This document shows positions 17,430 to 25,355 of a stretch of DNA of 64,000 nucleotides, piece after piece. This DNA is from Pseudomonadota bacterium. Lineage in GTDB: Bacteria; Pseudomonadota; Alphaproteobacteria; Caulobacterales; Aquidulcibacteraceae. How positions within the stretch are numbered: position 1 is the first letter of the stretch; each line of letters begins with the position of its first letter. The position numbers and the translations under genes were made by a program. Location: the NCBI GenBank assembly GCA_020161405.1, contig JAIUOD010000002.1, positions 372,001 to 436,000 on the forward strand, read 5' to 3'. Below the pieces are notes generated by a model that did not search any database, was not told where the DNA came from, and saw only the letters and a list, made by a program, of their open reading frames with translations.

Positions 17430-17521
17430 CAACTTGCCACCTTCGGCGCTTCGCGCCTCACTCAGCAAGTTGGTTTATTCGGACATTAAAAATCAAAAAG
17501 CGTGGTTTTTGATTTTTAATG
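17430..17521. repeat. Bipartite stem-loop element, copy 1
   Basis: Two adjacent hairpins start five bases after the gcdH stop. Hairpin A: CAACTTGC (17430-17437) with GCAAGTTG (17465-17472), enclosing a small GGCGC-TTC-GCGCC hairpin and the text TCACTCAG. Hairpin B: a perfect 16-bp stem (17484-17499 with 17506-17521) around loop GCGTGG. A copy with the same geometry lies after cysD (29025-29108). Hairpin B has no U-tract, so it is not a standard terminator. Confidence 0.75.
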
Positions 17522-17531
17522 GCATGTTTTT

Positions 17532-17567
17532 AAAATGGGCTTGAAACTTTGGTTTCAAGCCCATTTT
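17532..17567. terminator. Strong 16-bp hairpin, probable terminator
   Basis: AAAATGGGCTTGAAAC (17532-17547) pairs perfectly with GTTTCAAGCCCATTTT (17552-17567) around loop TTTG. The A-rich left and T-rich right ends fit an intrinsic terminator for gcdH, although the U-run is only four bases. It is the third stem-loop in 140 bases. Confidence 0.6.
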
Positions 17568-17651
17568 ATTTCAATTGAAAGCCTCAAGTTAATAATTTTA
17601 ATTTACTTAATATTGCTTAAACTTAATAGTGCAATATTCATTTAATAAATA

Positions 17652-19550
17652 ATGGATGTGTACTTGGAAAAGCGTTTATTAAAAGTGTTTTTACTATTGT
17701 TGTTGCCAGCTTTAGTAATTTTATCATTCCCAGATTTATATGTTATAGCAATCGTTACAATTGTTGGGATAGTTTTTGTACCGTTTTTCTACGCAATTAT
17801 ATTTGCCGAAATTGTCTGCTTTGGAACTATTTTCTTCTCTTTTTTTATTGGCAGAATGTTTTGGAATAGCGAAGACGAAGCTTCGCAAAGGTCAAGAATT
17901 TTTATCGGTCTTTCACTAACTATATTAACTATGGTTGGAATTCCATTTTTTGTTAACAAATCCACAAATGAAAAACTAAATCAATTTAATGCCCAAAATA
18001 TAAATCTGATTGATAATTATCCCTTAGGCACGCGCATCGCAATTGTGAATAATGCAAGAAGGTATAATGGCTCTCAAGCAATTTGCGATGGCATGTGTGT
18101 AAGATTATTATATTCTGGCCGCTTCACAGAAGTGATAGTTCTTGAAGATTATCCAAATACAAATATCGCGCCAAGTGAAGAATATAGATCTTTTCATATT
18201 GAAAATAGAACTAATTGCCCATTAATTGACATTCAGGATAATGATGTTGGGTCTTTGAAGCGGTCTTATGATAATGAGAATGTCAAAAATGAACCTTCAA
18301 TCTCGCCAGAAAAATTTGCCCTTGGTAAAGTTGCGCAAAACCAATGTATTGTTGAAAGGAAGACTAAATTACAAAATGGCGATACTATTATTTTTGATAA
18401 TGTTGGACAAATAAGTCAAAGGCGCAATAAGTTCGATATCGCTTTCTATCGCACGCGCAGCGCATTAGCTTATAGAATTATTGATGATAAATTTCTAAAA
18501 ATATATCAATTTTCTGAAGCAGAACATTATCCGTTGGCGCCGATTTTGATGATTGTGCCTTCATATTCGGGCATGTCAGCTTCAAACAGTTTATGGCGGG
18601 TTTCAGATAAATCTAGTAATAAGGTTAAAAATGATGACAAACGTTCATTATTGGTTGCCACCCTAATTGATAAAATGGGCATTAATCTTGAATTGCCAGA
18701 TATTAACATTGATTATATGGAAGAAAAAAATGTCGATAAATTTATAAATAATACAAATTATAATGAAAACTCGCAAAAAATAGCAGAAAATTATTTGGAA
18801 ACACTAACTAACCGCGAAACCACAATTTCATACAGATACTCAAAATATAGTGAAGAAGAATTGTCGCGCGTTTTTAAAATTTATATTAATCCAAACATCA
18901 ATGTGCCTGACCAAATGAGTGTTTTTGTAGCGCATGTAAAAAGGGATGAAACTGATTTTTTTGAAAAAATGGCAAATGCATCATTTACCAAACTAGAAAA
19001 ATATAATCAAAATTTTAGCGGCGACAAATACAAAGCAAAATCTGAAATTTCTGAAATCGCTATGATTTTCAACCAAATGCCTGATGACATTATAATTAAG
19101 CATCAAAATGAGTTTGTAAAAACACTTGAAAAACCTAAAATAATGTTTGGTTTCAAACAATTGTTACCAAAGTTTGCACTTTTTGGTGATGCAGCGAAGC
19201 CAATGGCTCTGAACCTAATTGACAATGGGCTTATGGTTTCAAAATATTCAAAAAACTTAGATGTTTTTGATGAATCTGCTCGTGAAACAGCATATAGTGC
19301 TTTAAATATAATTTGTCTATTATCCGATAAATCCGACATAAAAATGAAAAATGAAATAGTCAATAGGGTTATGGACAACCCTGAATTTAATTCTCAATCT
19401 GTCGCTATTACACTTTATCAACTTGGTGCGTCTAGGGGCGAAATAGTGTCTGTTTTAAAATGGCAGGATAAAACAGAAGAACAAAATCATTTTGATGTAA
19501 AAATAAATTATAATGGCAAAAAAAGAAAAGAGGAAATATGTAATTTTTGA
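17652..19550 (+). CDS. Large membrane-anchored protein of unknown function
   Basis: This 632-residue protein is not recognised. Residues 1-110 hold about four hydrophobic helices (LLKVFLLLLLPALVILSF, VIAIVTIVGIVFVPFFYAII, a third near 60-75, and IFIGLSLTILTMVGIPFFV). The remaining 520 residues are soluble and probably periplasmic, with a few cysteines (QAICDGMC, TNCPLID, QNQCIVE). The middle contains a conserved-looking segment around FDIAFYRTRSALAYRI. The C-terminal third is helical and charged. Only about 225 bases of hairpin-rich DNA separate it from gcdH, and a minus-strand operon converges on it 26 bases downstream. A weakly AT-richer composition than neighbours is visible but not measured. 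Confidence 0.7.
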   Translation: MDVYLEKRLLKVFLLLLLPALVILSFPDLYVIAIVTIVGIVFVPFFYAIIFAEIVCFGTIFFSFFIGRMFWNSEDEASQRSRIFIGLSLTILTMVGIPFFVNKSTNEKLNQFNAQNINLIDNYPLGTRIAIVNNARRYNGSQAICDGMCVRLLYSGRFTEVIVLEDYPNTNIAPSEEYRSFHIENRTNCPLIDIQDNDVGSLKRSYDNENVKNEPSISPEKFALGKVAQNQCIVERKTKLQNGDTIIFDNVGQISQRRNKFDIAFYRTRSALAYRIIDDKFLKIYQFSEAEHYPLAPILMIVPSYSGMSASNSLWRVSDKSSNKVKNDDKRSLLVATLIDKMGINLELPDINIDYMEEKNVDKFINNTNYNENSQKIAENYLETLTNRETTISYRYSKYSEEELSRVFKIYINPNINVPDQMSVFVAHVKRDETDFFEKMANASFTKLEKYNQNFSGDKYKAKSEISEIAMIFNQMPDDIIIKHQNEFVKTLEKPKIMFGFKQLLPKFALFGDAAKPMALNLIDNGLMVSKYSKNLDVFDESARETAYSALNIICLLSDKSDIKMKNEIVNRVMDNPEFNSQSVAITLYQLGASRGEIVSVLKWQDKTEEQNHFDVKINYNGKKRKEEICNF

Positions 19551-19576
19551 TTGCGAATAAATTTGCAAATTTTCAA

Positions 19577-20017
19577 TTATTGTTGACTTTGTTTCGCAAT
19601 TTCTAATGCTTCCAATTTTTCCTTATTTTCATCAAGTAAATTATCATATTTATCGACATAGACTTGGCAGCCGTTTTTATAGGCTTCGGTTTTGCCGCCG
19701 CAGTCGCTTGTTTCGTTGAAATCTTGTGATTTGGCCCATTCAAAACCTGCATTGGTATCTTGGCAATTTTCGGTACATTTTTCACCTTTCGCAGTATCAT
19801 AAGTAAGAGTGGAAAGGGTGGTTTTAGTTAATTCGCGCGCTTTTAATTCGATTGCTTCATCGCGTTTTTTCTCTTGTTCTTCGAGTATTTTTTGCTTTTC
19901 TAATTGTGCAGCATCAATGGTTTTTTGAATTTCATGGCTATTAATTGGCTTAATGCGCATATTATATCCAAGCAAAGCAGCACCAAATAAAATAGCCACT
20001 AAAACATAATTTTTCAT
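19577..20017 (-). CDS. Hypothetical membrane-anchored coiled-coil protein
   Basis: This 146-residue protein has an N-terminal hydrophobic segment (YVLVAILFGAALLGYNM), then a charged coiled coil (about residues 30-65, rich in Glu, Lys and Gln), and a domain with five cysteines (EKCTENC, SDCGGK, NGCQVYV) that could form disulfides in the periplasm. It ends with another charged helix. It is one base from the acyltransferase gene upstream, so it is the last gene of a three-gene minus-strand unit. No function can be assigned. Confidence 0.65.
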   Translation of the reverse strand: MKNYVLVAILFGAALLGYNMRIKPINSHEIQKTIDAAQLEKQKILEEQEKKRDEAIELKARELTKTTLSTLTYDTAKGEKCTENCQDTNAGFEWAKSQDFNETSDCGGKTEAYKNGCQVYVDKYDNLLDENKEKLEALEIAKQSQQ

Positions 20018-20018
20018 A

Positions 20019-21128
20019 TCAAACCTTTATAATTATATTTTTTCTATCAAGCCAATAAGCGAATATATAGCATATTAGCATTATGAAAATTGAAAAAATT
20101 AAACTTCCAAATGCCCCAGGAATTAAAATATTTGCAAAATCGGCGCTTAAAAAACTATATAGGTTTTTCCCTTTTGCCACTTGGATTGTCATCATAATTT
20201 TTAATAAAGCGATTGAAAAAATATAAACCACCAATGGGTTTTTGCCAAAACTTTCAAAGAATTTGGCACCAAATTTAAACTTTTGATAGAAAACCATAAT
20301 CAAAGCCAAAACCAAAATATCAAGCCCATTGCAAAGCATGACATAGCTTGAAGTCCATAGTTTTTTTGATATTGGGAAAAATTGCCCCCAAATAATTCCA
20401 ATTAAAATCGCCAAAGCCCCGAACATGAAAAGTGATTTTATGGTTTGGTTGGTATTGTTTGAGTTTCGAATAAAATTAGTTGTCAAAAACCCTGCCAAAA
20501 TATTGGCTATAGCGGGGATTGTTCCTAAAAGCCCTTCGGGTTCAAAGCCGCCATCACGACGAAAAATATGGGATTTTGGAATGATTAAATTATCAATATA
20601 AGTGCCAAAATTTGCCATTTTATCATATTGAAGCCCATTTGGTGCACCAAAATATAAAATCCCCCAATAGGCAAATAATAAAACAAACATCGCAATCAAA
20701 ACCCAATTAGGTTTTAAATATCTTATTATAAAACTTGCGAAAAAATAACAAAGCGCGATGCGTTGCAAAACCCCCATAAATCTTAGGTTTTCAAAATATT
20801 TCCATTCAAAATTCCCATCCTTATTGAATAGAAAAAACGGAAACCACGCCAATATAAGGCCAATTAGAAAAATCAAAATCGTTCGTTTAAATACTTTGGC
20901 AAAATATTGTGCATCCGAAAATTTGCCCATATTCATAAAGGCAATTGAACTTCCGGTGGCAAACAAAAATGATGGAAATACCCAATCGGCAATTGTAAAA
21001 CCAAACCATTCGGCATGATCAAGCAATGGAAAAGGGGGCGCGCCTGTCCCTTGCGAATTAACAATTATCATCAAAACAATTGTTAAGCCCCGAAAAATAT
21101 CAAGTGAAAGGTAACGCCCATTATTCAT
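20019..21128 (-). CDS. HGSNAT-like membrane acyltransferase
   Basis: This 369-residue multispanning protein of the heparan-alpha-glucosaminide N-acetyltransferase/DUF5009 group has about ten membrane helices. The diagnostic opening is RYLSLDIFRGLTIVLMIIVN, then PLLDHAEWFGFTIADWVFPSFLF. Family members transfer acetyl groups from cytoplasmic acetyl-CoA to a sugar across the membrane, and the conserved His in DHAEW would be the acetyl carrier. The substrate is unknown; an envelope or scavenged sugar is plausible. It lies ten bases after the cupin gene in the same unit. Confidence 0.85.
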   Translation of the reverse strand: MNNGRYLSLDIFRGLTIVLMIIVNSQGTGAPPFPLLDHAEWFGFTIADWVFPSFLFATGSSIAFMNMGKFSDAQYFAKVFKRTILIFLIGLILAWFPFFLFNKDGNFEWKYFENLRFMGVLQRIALCYFFASFIIRYLKPNWVLIAMFVLLFAYWGILYFGAPNGLQYDKMANFGTYIDNLIIPKSHIFRRDGGFEPEGLLGTIPAIANILAGFLTTNFIRNSNNTNQTIKSLFMFGALAILIGIIWGQFFPISKKLWTSSYVMLCNGLDILVLALIMVFYQKFKFGAKFFESFGKNPLVVYIFSIALLKIMMTIQVAKGKNLYSFLSADFANILIPGAFGSLIFSIFIMLICYIFAYWLDRKNIIIKV

Positions 21129-21138
21129 ATAATCACTC

Positions 21139-21609
21139 TTAATAATCGCTGCCGTCTTTATGGGTAAAGCGCCATTTTTTATTTTTGTCTTGAAATGCTT
21201 TTAAATCATCATTTGGATATTCGGCACTGTCATCGGGTAATCTATCACCGATTTCAAGATAGATTACATCTTTGTTGCTTTTATTTACTAAATGATGCGC
21301 GCTTTCGCCCGCTTTGAAGCCTGCACACATTCCGGGCGCTAATTCATATTCACCAGATTCGGTTTTCAAAGTCGGATTGCCTTCAAGAATATAAATAAAT
21401 TCATCTTGAACTGAATGCCTATGAAAAAGTGCTGACATACAATTTGGGGGTAATCTTGTATGATTTACACCAAATGACGATAGGCCAAAAGCATCACCAA
21501 GCCGACGCTTTACCCTATCTTTTACCAATGAATAAAATGGTTCAGGATAGTTGGATAAGGGGAGGGTTCTTTCAACTTCCTCGGCAATTAAATATTCTTT
21601 CTTACTCAT
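21139..21609 (-). CDS. Cupin-domain protein
   Basis: This 156-residue single-domain cupin has the first cupin motif LFHRHSVQDEFIYILEG, with metal-ligand His and Glu residues, and a second motif near PGMCAGFKAGESAHHLVNKS. The C-terminal tail (YLEIGDRLPDDSAEYPNDDL) is typical of alphaproteobacterial cupins annotated only by fold. It probably binds a divalent metal and a small ligand. First gene of the minus-strand unit with the acyltransferase and coiled-coil protein, divergent from the hydrolase gene at 21697. Confidence 0.8.
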   Translation of the reverse strand: MSKKEYLIAEEVERTLPLSNYPEPFYSLVKDRVKRRLGDAFGLSSFGVNHTRLPPNCMSALFHRHSVQDEFIYILEGNPTLKTESGEYELAPGMCAGFKAGESAHHLVNKSNKDVIYLEIGDRLPDDSAEYPNDDLKAFQDKNKKWRFTHKDGSDY

Positions 21610-21696
21610 AAAAACTTCCTGACATTTGTTTTGCGAATATTTTGCAATATCATAGGTTTGATGATAGCAATAAACAAAAATAATTTCAGGTGCTAA

Positions 21697-23610
21697 ATGA
21701 CAAATAATCGTAAAATCATATCATATATCGCATTAAGTTTGGCAATTTCTTCATTGCCTTATTGTGTTATGGCGCAAGATGCTTCTGCAAAAATCGTTAC
21801 TCCTATGACGCCTGAAATGCTTGGTAAGTATGAAAATATCAGGGAAGAAGCCGATTTTATAAAGCGTGTTGAAATGATTCCAATGCGCGATGGTGTGAAA
21901 CTTTATACCGTTATTGTCATGAAAAAGGGCACGACTAATGGCCCGATTTTAATGTCGCGCACACCATATAATGCCAAACGCTCGACTTCGCGCAATATAA
22001 GCCAAAAAATAAAAGAAATTTTGCCCGTTATGGATGCCGAATTTGTCGATGATGGCTATATTCGCATTTATCAAGATATTCGTGGGCGCAATAATTCCGA
22101 AGGCGAATTTATTATGAACCGCCCAATCATTGGCGAATTGAATAAAACCAATGTTGATGAAGCAACAGATGCCTATGACACAATTGATTGGCTTGTGAAA
22201 AATGTCAAAGAAACAAATGGTCGTGTCGCTATAACGGGTTCAAGCTATGTTGGTTTTACGGCATTGGTTGCGACAATTAACCCGCATCCTGCGCTTAAAG
22301 CATCTGTTCCGCAAAGCCCGATGGTTGATGGTTGGATGGGCGATGATTGGTTTCATAATGGCGCATTTCGTCAGCCGAATTTTGATTATATAACTTCTAT
22401 GACCACTGATAAGGGTGATAATGATGATGTGCCATATGGTAATGGCGATGATTATTTGAAATTTTTATCGGCAGGCTCTGCGGGCGATTTTGCAAAAAAA
22501 TGGGGTCTTGATAAATTTCCATTTGCGCAAAAATTTATGCAAAACCCTGCATATACAGATTTTTGGTCAAAACAGGCGGTTGATAAATGGCTTGTAAATA
22601 CGCCATTAAAAGTTCCAACCATGCTTGTAGTTGGGCAATGGGATCAAGAGGATTCTTATGGCGCCCCTGCAGCTTATAAGGTTTTAGAGGGCAAAGATAA
22701 AAATAATGACATGGTGTCATTGGTTATCGGCCCTTGGCGTCATTCACAGGTTAATTATGATGGTTCAAACCTTGGTGCATTAAAATGGGCAGGGGACACC
22801 GCCAGAGAGTTTCGTGTTAAATATATGAAACCATTTTTGGATCATTATTTAAAAGATGCGCCAGATCCAAATACACCGCCAGTTTTAACCTATGATAGCG
22901 GTAAAAACCATTGGAACATTTCCCAAAGCTGGACGGGTGGAACACCAACACCAATCTATTTCAATGAAAATAACACACTTTCGTTCAAAGCGCCTTCAAG
23001 GACTGGTAGTGAAACCTATATTTCCGACCCTAAAAAACCAATTCCTTATGTTGCGCGCCCAATTCACACGCGTGATGCAAATGTGTGGAAACCATGGCTT
23101 GTTAGCGATCAAAGATGGGCGGCTACCCGAACCGATGTTGCAGTTTTTGAAACCCCTGAACTTGATAAGGATATTCATATTCAGGGCGCACCATTGGTGA
23201 ATTTATTTGCTTCAACAAGTGGAACGGATGGTGATTATGTTGTTAAACTAATTGATGTTTATCCTGATGAAGATACTTATTCACCTGATATGGCGGGTTA
23301 TCAACTTGCGGTGGGTCTTGAAATATTCCGTGGGCGTTATGTTGATGGTTTTGATAAGCCGCGCGCTTTAAAAGCGGGGCAGGTTGAGAATTTCAAATTT
23401 GGCCTTCCAAATGTTGATCACACCTTCAAAAAGGGCCATAAAATTATGGTTCAAGTGCAATCAACTTTATTCCCACTTTATGACAGAAACCCGCAAAAAT
23501 TTGTTCCAAACATCTTTTACGCAAAGCCTGAGGATTATCAAAAGGCAGAGATAAAAGTTCAATTTGGCGGTAACGCAAGTTCTTCGGTGATTTTGCCAGT
23601 GGTGAAATAA
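21697..23610 (+). CDS. CocE/NonD-family serine hydrolase (X-Pro dipeptidyl-peptidase type)
   Basis: This 637-residue exported alpha/beta hydrolase has a signal peptide (about residues 1-26, ending YCVMAQD). The catalytic serine sits in GSSYVGFTAL, with the acid in VVGQWDQED and the His in GPWRHSQV. DIRGRNNSEGEF and the C-terminal jelly-roll domain (from about residue 450) are typical of the family, which covers cocaine esterase, cephalosporin-acylase-like and X-Pro peptidases. It is expected to cleave an amide or ester in the periplasm; the substrate is not predictable. Confidence 0.88.
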   Translation: MTNNRKIISYIALSLAISSLPYCVMAQDASAKIVTPMTPEMLGKYENIREEADFIKRVEMIPMRDGVKLYTVIVMKKGTTNGPILMSRTPYNAKRSTSRNISQKIKEILPVMDAEFVDDGYIRIYQDIRGRNNSEGEFIMNRPIIGELNKTNVDEATDAYDTIDWLVKNVKETNGRVAITGSSYVGFTALVATINPHPALKASVPQSPMVDGWMGDDWFHNGAFRQPNFDYITSMTTDKGDNDDVPYGNGDDYLKFLSAGSAGDFAKKWGLDKFPFAQKFMQNPAYTDFWSKQAVDKWLVNTPLKVPTMLVVGQWDQEDSYGAPAAYKVLEGKDKNNDMVSLVIGPWRHSQVNYDGSNLGALKWAGDTAREFRVKYMKPFLDHYLKDAPDPNTPPVLTYDSGKNHWNISQSWTGGTPTPIYFNENNTLSFKAPSRTGSETYISDPKKPIPYVARPIHTRDANVWKPWLVSDQRWAATRTDVAVFETPELDKDIHIQGAPLVNLFASTSGTDGDYVVKLIDVYPDEDTYSPDMAGYQLAVGLEIFRGRYVDGFDKPRALKAGQVENFKFGLPNVDHTFKKGHKIMVQVQSTLFPLYDRNPQKFVPNIFYAKPEDYQKAEIKVQFGGNASSSVILPVVK

Positions 23611-23659
23611 TATTTTTTTACCCTTGATTTCTGTGCTAATGTTACTTTATAACATAGCA

Positions 23660-24064
23660 ATGGAATGTCACCACGAACATAATGAAATACTCCCCAAAGA
23701 GCCGCATTTTTTTGATAAGATTGCGGTTATAATATCGGCAATATGCCTTGCGCATTGCCTTATTGTTCCTGCGATAATTATCATCTTGCCATTTTTGGGT
23801 TTTTTAGCTCATGATGGGTGGGTTCATGCAACGCTGATTTTTATGGCGGCACCAATAAGCGCGTTTGCCCTTTGGCGTAATGGTGGATGGCGCGACCCAA
23901 TTAATTTAGTGCTTGCGATTATTGGTATTTTGTTTCTTGGAATTGGCGCTTTTGCATCGCACTTAAGCTATTGGGAAACTCCATTAAGTGTTTGCGGTGC
24001 CTTACTTGTCGGTTATGTGCATTTACGCAATTTACACCTCCATACCGGCGGGTTGTCACATTAA
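23660..24064 (+). CDS. MerC-domain membrane protein
   Basis: This protein of about 134 residues has four hydrophobic helices and the MerC hallmark cysteine/histidine segment ISAICLAHCLIVPAI in helix 1. MerC proteins take up mercuric ion, but stand-alone chromosomal copies without mer genes, as here, are widespread and their substrate is unproven. The N-terminus (MECHHEHNE) and C-terminus (HLRNLHLHTGGLSH) are rich in histidine, which fits metal handling. The ATG at 23660 is preferred over an upstream TTG at 23624. Confidence 0.78.
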   Translation: MECHHEHNEILPKEPHFFDKIAVIISAICLAHCLIVPAIIIILPFLGFLAHDGWVHATLIFMAAPISAFALWRNGGWRDPINLVLAIIGILFLGIGAFASHLSYWETPLSVCGALLVGYVHLRNLHLHTGGLSH

Positions 24065-24124
24065 ATTTACTTGTTAAGCCTCCGAAACTGTAATAGAAGT
24101 CAGTGCCATAAACGGAGGTTTACA

Positions 24125-24523
24125 ATGGGTATTTTTAGTAAAATTAAAGACGCAATTTTTGGTCACAAAGCACAAGCTGCGCCAGCACCTGCACCAGTAC
24201 AAGCTGCGCCAGAAGCCGCACCTGCACCAGTTGCGCCAGTTGAAGTAAAACCTACTGCGATTGACGCCGTTGATGTTGCCGTAATTCTTGACAATATGGT
24301 TGATGTTAAAGGCGTTCCATCTAATTGGCGTTCTTCTATTGTTGATTTGATGAAATTACTTGATATCGATTCATCGCTTGCACACCGCAAAGAATTGGCC
24401 ACTGAATTGGGCTATACTGGCGATAAAGATGATAGCGCGACAATGAATATCTGGCTTCATAAAGAAGTTATGAAACAATTGGCGGCGAATGGCGGTGTTG
24501 TTCCTGCTGGCCTTGCTGATTAG
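24125..24523 (+). CDS. DUF3597-family protein
   Basis: This 132-residue protein starts MGIFSKIKDAIFG, followed by an Ala/Pro-rich linker (about residues 17-42) and the compact helical DUF3597 domain (from DAVDVAVILDNMVD to the end), with the conserved NWRSSIVDLMKLLDIDSSL core. It resembles the stand-alone form of a domain found in LysM proteins; no biochemical role is known. The start is fixed by the strong ribosome binding site ACGGAGGT. A strong hairpin terminator follows. Confidence 0.88.
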   Translation: MGIFSKIKDAIFGHKAQAAPAPAPVQAAPEAAPAPVAPVEVKPTAIDAVDVAVILDNMVDVKGVPSNWRSSIVDLMKLLDIDSSLAHRKELATELGYTGDKDDSATMNIWLHKEVMKQLAANGGVVPAGLAD

Positions 24524-24548
24524 TTTTTCTTGACAATTTAATTCTTAT

Positions 24549-24570
24549 AAGCCCCCAATTTTGGGGGCTT
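24549..24570. terminator. Bidirectional intrinsic terminator
   Basis: AAGCCCCCAA (24549-24558) pairs with TTGGGGGCTT (24561-24570) and is followed by a T-rich stretch on the plus strand, with an A-rich stretch before it. It lies between the convergent DUF3597 and cutA genes and touches the cutA stop codon, so it can serve both. Confidence 0.8.
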
Positions 24571-24875
24571 TATTCTTCTAACCACGCTAAATAATCGACT
24601 GAAATTGCGCTTATTGGCGTGGCAATAATTTCTGGAACTTCATATTTATGGTTCTCTTTTATTATTTTGGAAATTTCGCCAAAAGATGTTTCGCTTGCCT
24701 TCACGCTAAGCGAAAACTCATTTTCATGGCAAAATTCACCATCCCAAATGTAAAGGCTTTCAATCTTTGCAATATGTGCGCATTTGCAAAGACCCGCTTC
24801 AACCAAAAGGCGTGCCATTTTTGTGGCTTCTTCATGGGTTGCATGGGTTGTTCTTATTAAAATATAACCGCTCAT
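24570..24875 (-). CDS. cutA: Divalent-cation tolerance protein CutA
   Basis: This 101-residue CutA1 protein is a small trimeric ferredoxin-fold protein linked to copper and other metal tolerance. The family pattern is visible in ILIRTTHATHEEATKMARLLVE, GLCKCAHI, IESLYIWDGE and HKYEVPEIIATP. The ATG giving MSGYILIRTT is chosen because upstream codons (to 24965) do not resemble the family. Confidence 0.9.
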   Translation of the reverse strand: MSGYILIRTTHATHEEATKMARLLVEAGLCKCAHIAKIESLYIWDGEFCHENEFSLSVKASETSFGEISKIIKENHKYEVPEIIATPISAISVDYLAWLEE

Positions 24876-24928
24876 AATTTTTGGCCTCAATTTTAAGTTT
24901 AAATCAAAGGCTATTCTAAAATAATTTA

Positions 24929-25017
24929 TAAAAGAAAAATTTTCTTTTAAATTACATGAATGCAAGATTTTTAGCTAATTTGCGCAATTGTAATGATGCG
25001 TATCAAATGCGATATGC
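24929..25017. promoter_or_regulatory. Palindromes in the cutA/cys operon divergent promoter region
   Basis: Two dyads lie in the 186-base gap. A 21-base palindrome (24929-24949, arms TAAAAGAAAA and TTTTCTTTTA) is nearest to cutA. GCGTATC-AAATGC-GATATGC (24998-25017, one mismatch) lies 45 bases before the first gene of the sulfate operon. Just before it is a CGCAAT...ATGCG pair that resembles the dyads found upstream of the second Lrp gene. One may be the operator for the Lrp regulator that ends the cys operon. Confidence 0.35.
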
Positions 25018-25061
25018 CAGATAAATAATATAAAACTTCAAATGAAGTATGGCCAAATTTA

Positions 25062-25355
25062 ATGAGTAAAAAAATAAAATATCCCGCAATACTTATCGCC
25101 CATGATTTATTATCAGGGCAGGTTATTTATTGGGCGGGTGAAAAATGGGAAAAAGAATTTTCGGGCGCAATTACCGCCAATAATGACGATGATGCAGGCA
25201 TTCTTGAAAATATTGCCCAAAAATATATTTCGCAAAATCAAGTCGTTGATGCCGAATTAGTGTCGGTCAATATAATCGACAATAAAATAACCCCCGAACA
25301 TTTTCGCGTGAAAATCAAAGTTTCAGGGCCAACAATTATTTATGGGGCTATATAA
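25062..25355 (+). CDS. DUF2849 protein, first gene of the sulfate operon
   Basis: This 97-residue protein belongs to DUF2849, a small alphaproteobacterial family almost always found just before the sulfite reductase gene. Conserved elements are AILIAHDLLSGQVIYW and the C-terminal PEHFRVKIKVSGP. No activity is known; a role in sulfite reductase assembly or sulfur handling is inferred from context only. Its stop overlaps the cysI start by one base (TAATG). Confidence 0.85.
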   Translation: MSKKIKYPAILIAHDLLSGQVIYWAGEKWEKEFSGAITANNDDDAGILENIAQKYISQNQVVDAELVSVNIIDNKITPEHFRVKIKVSGPTIIYGAI

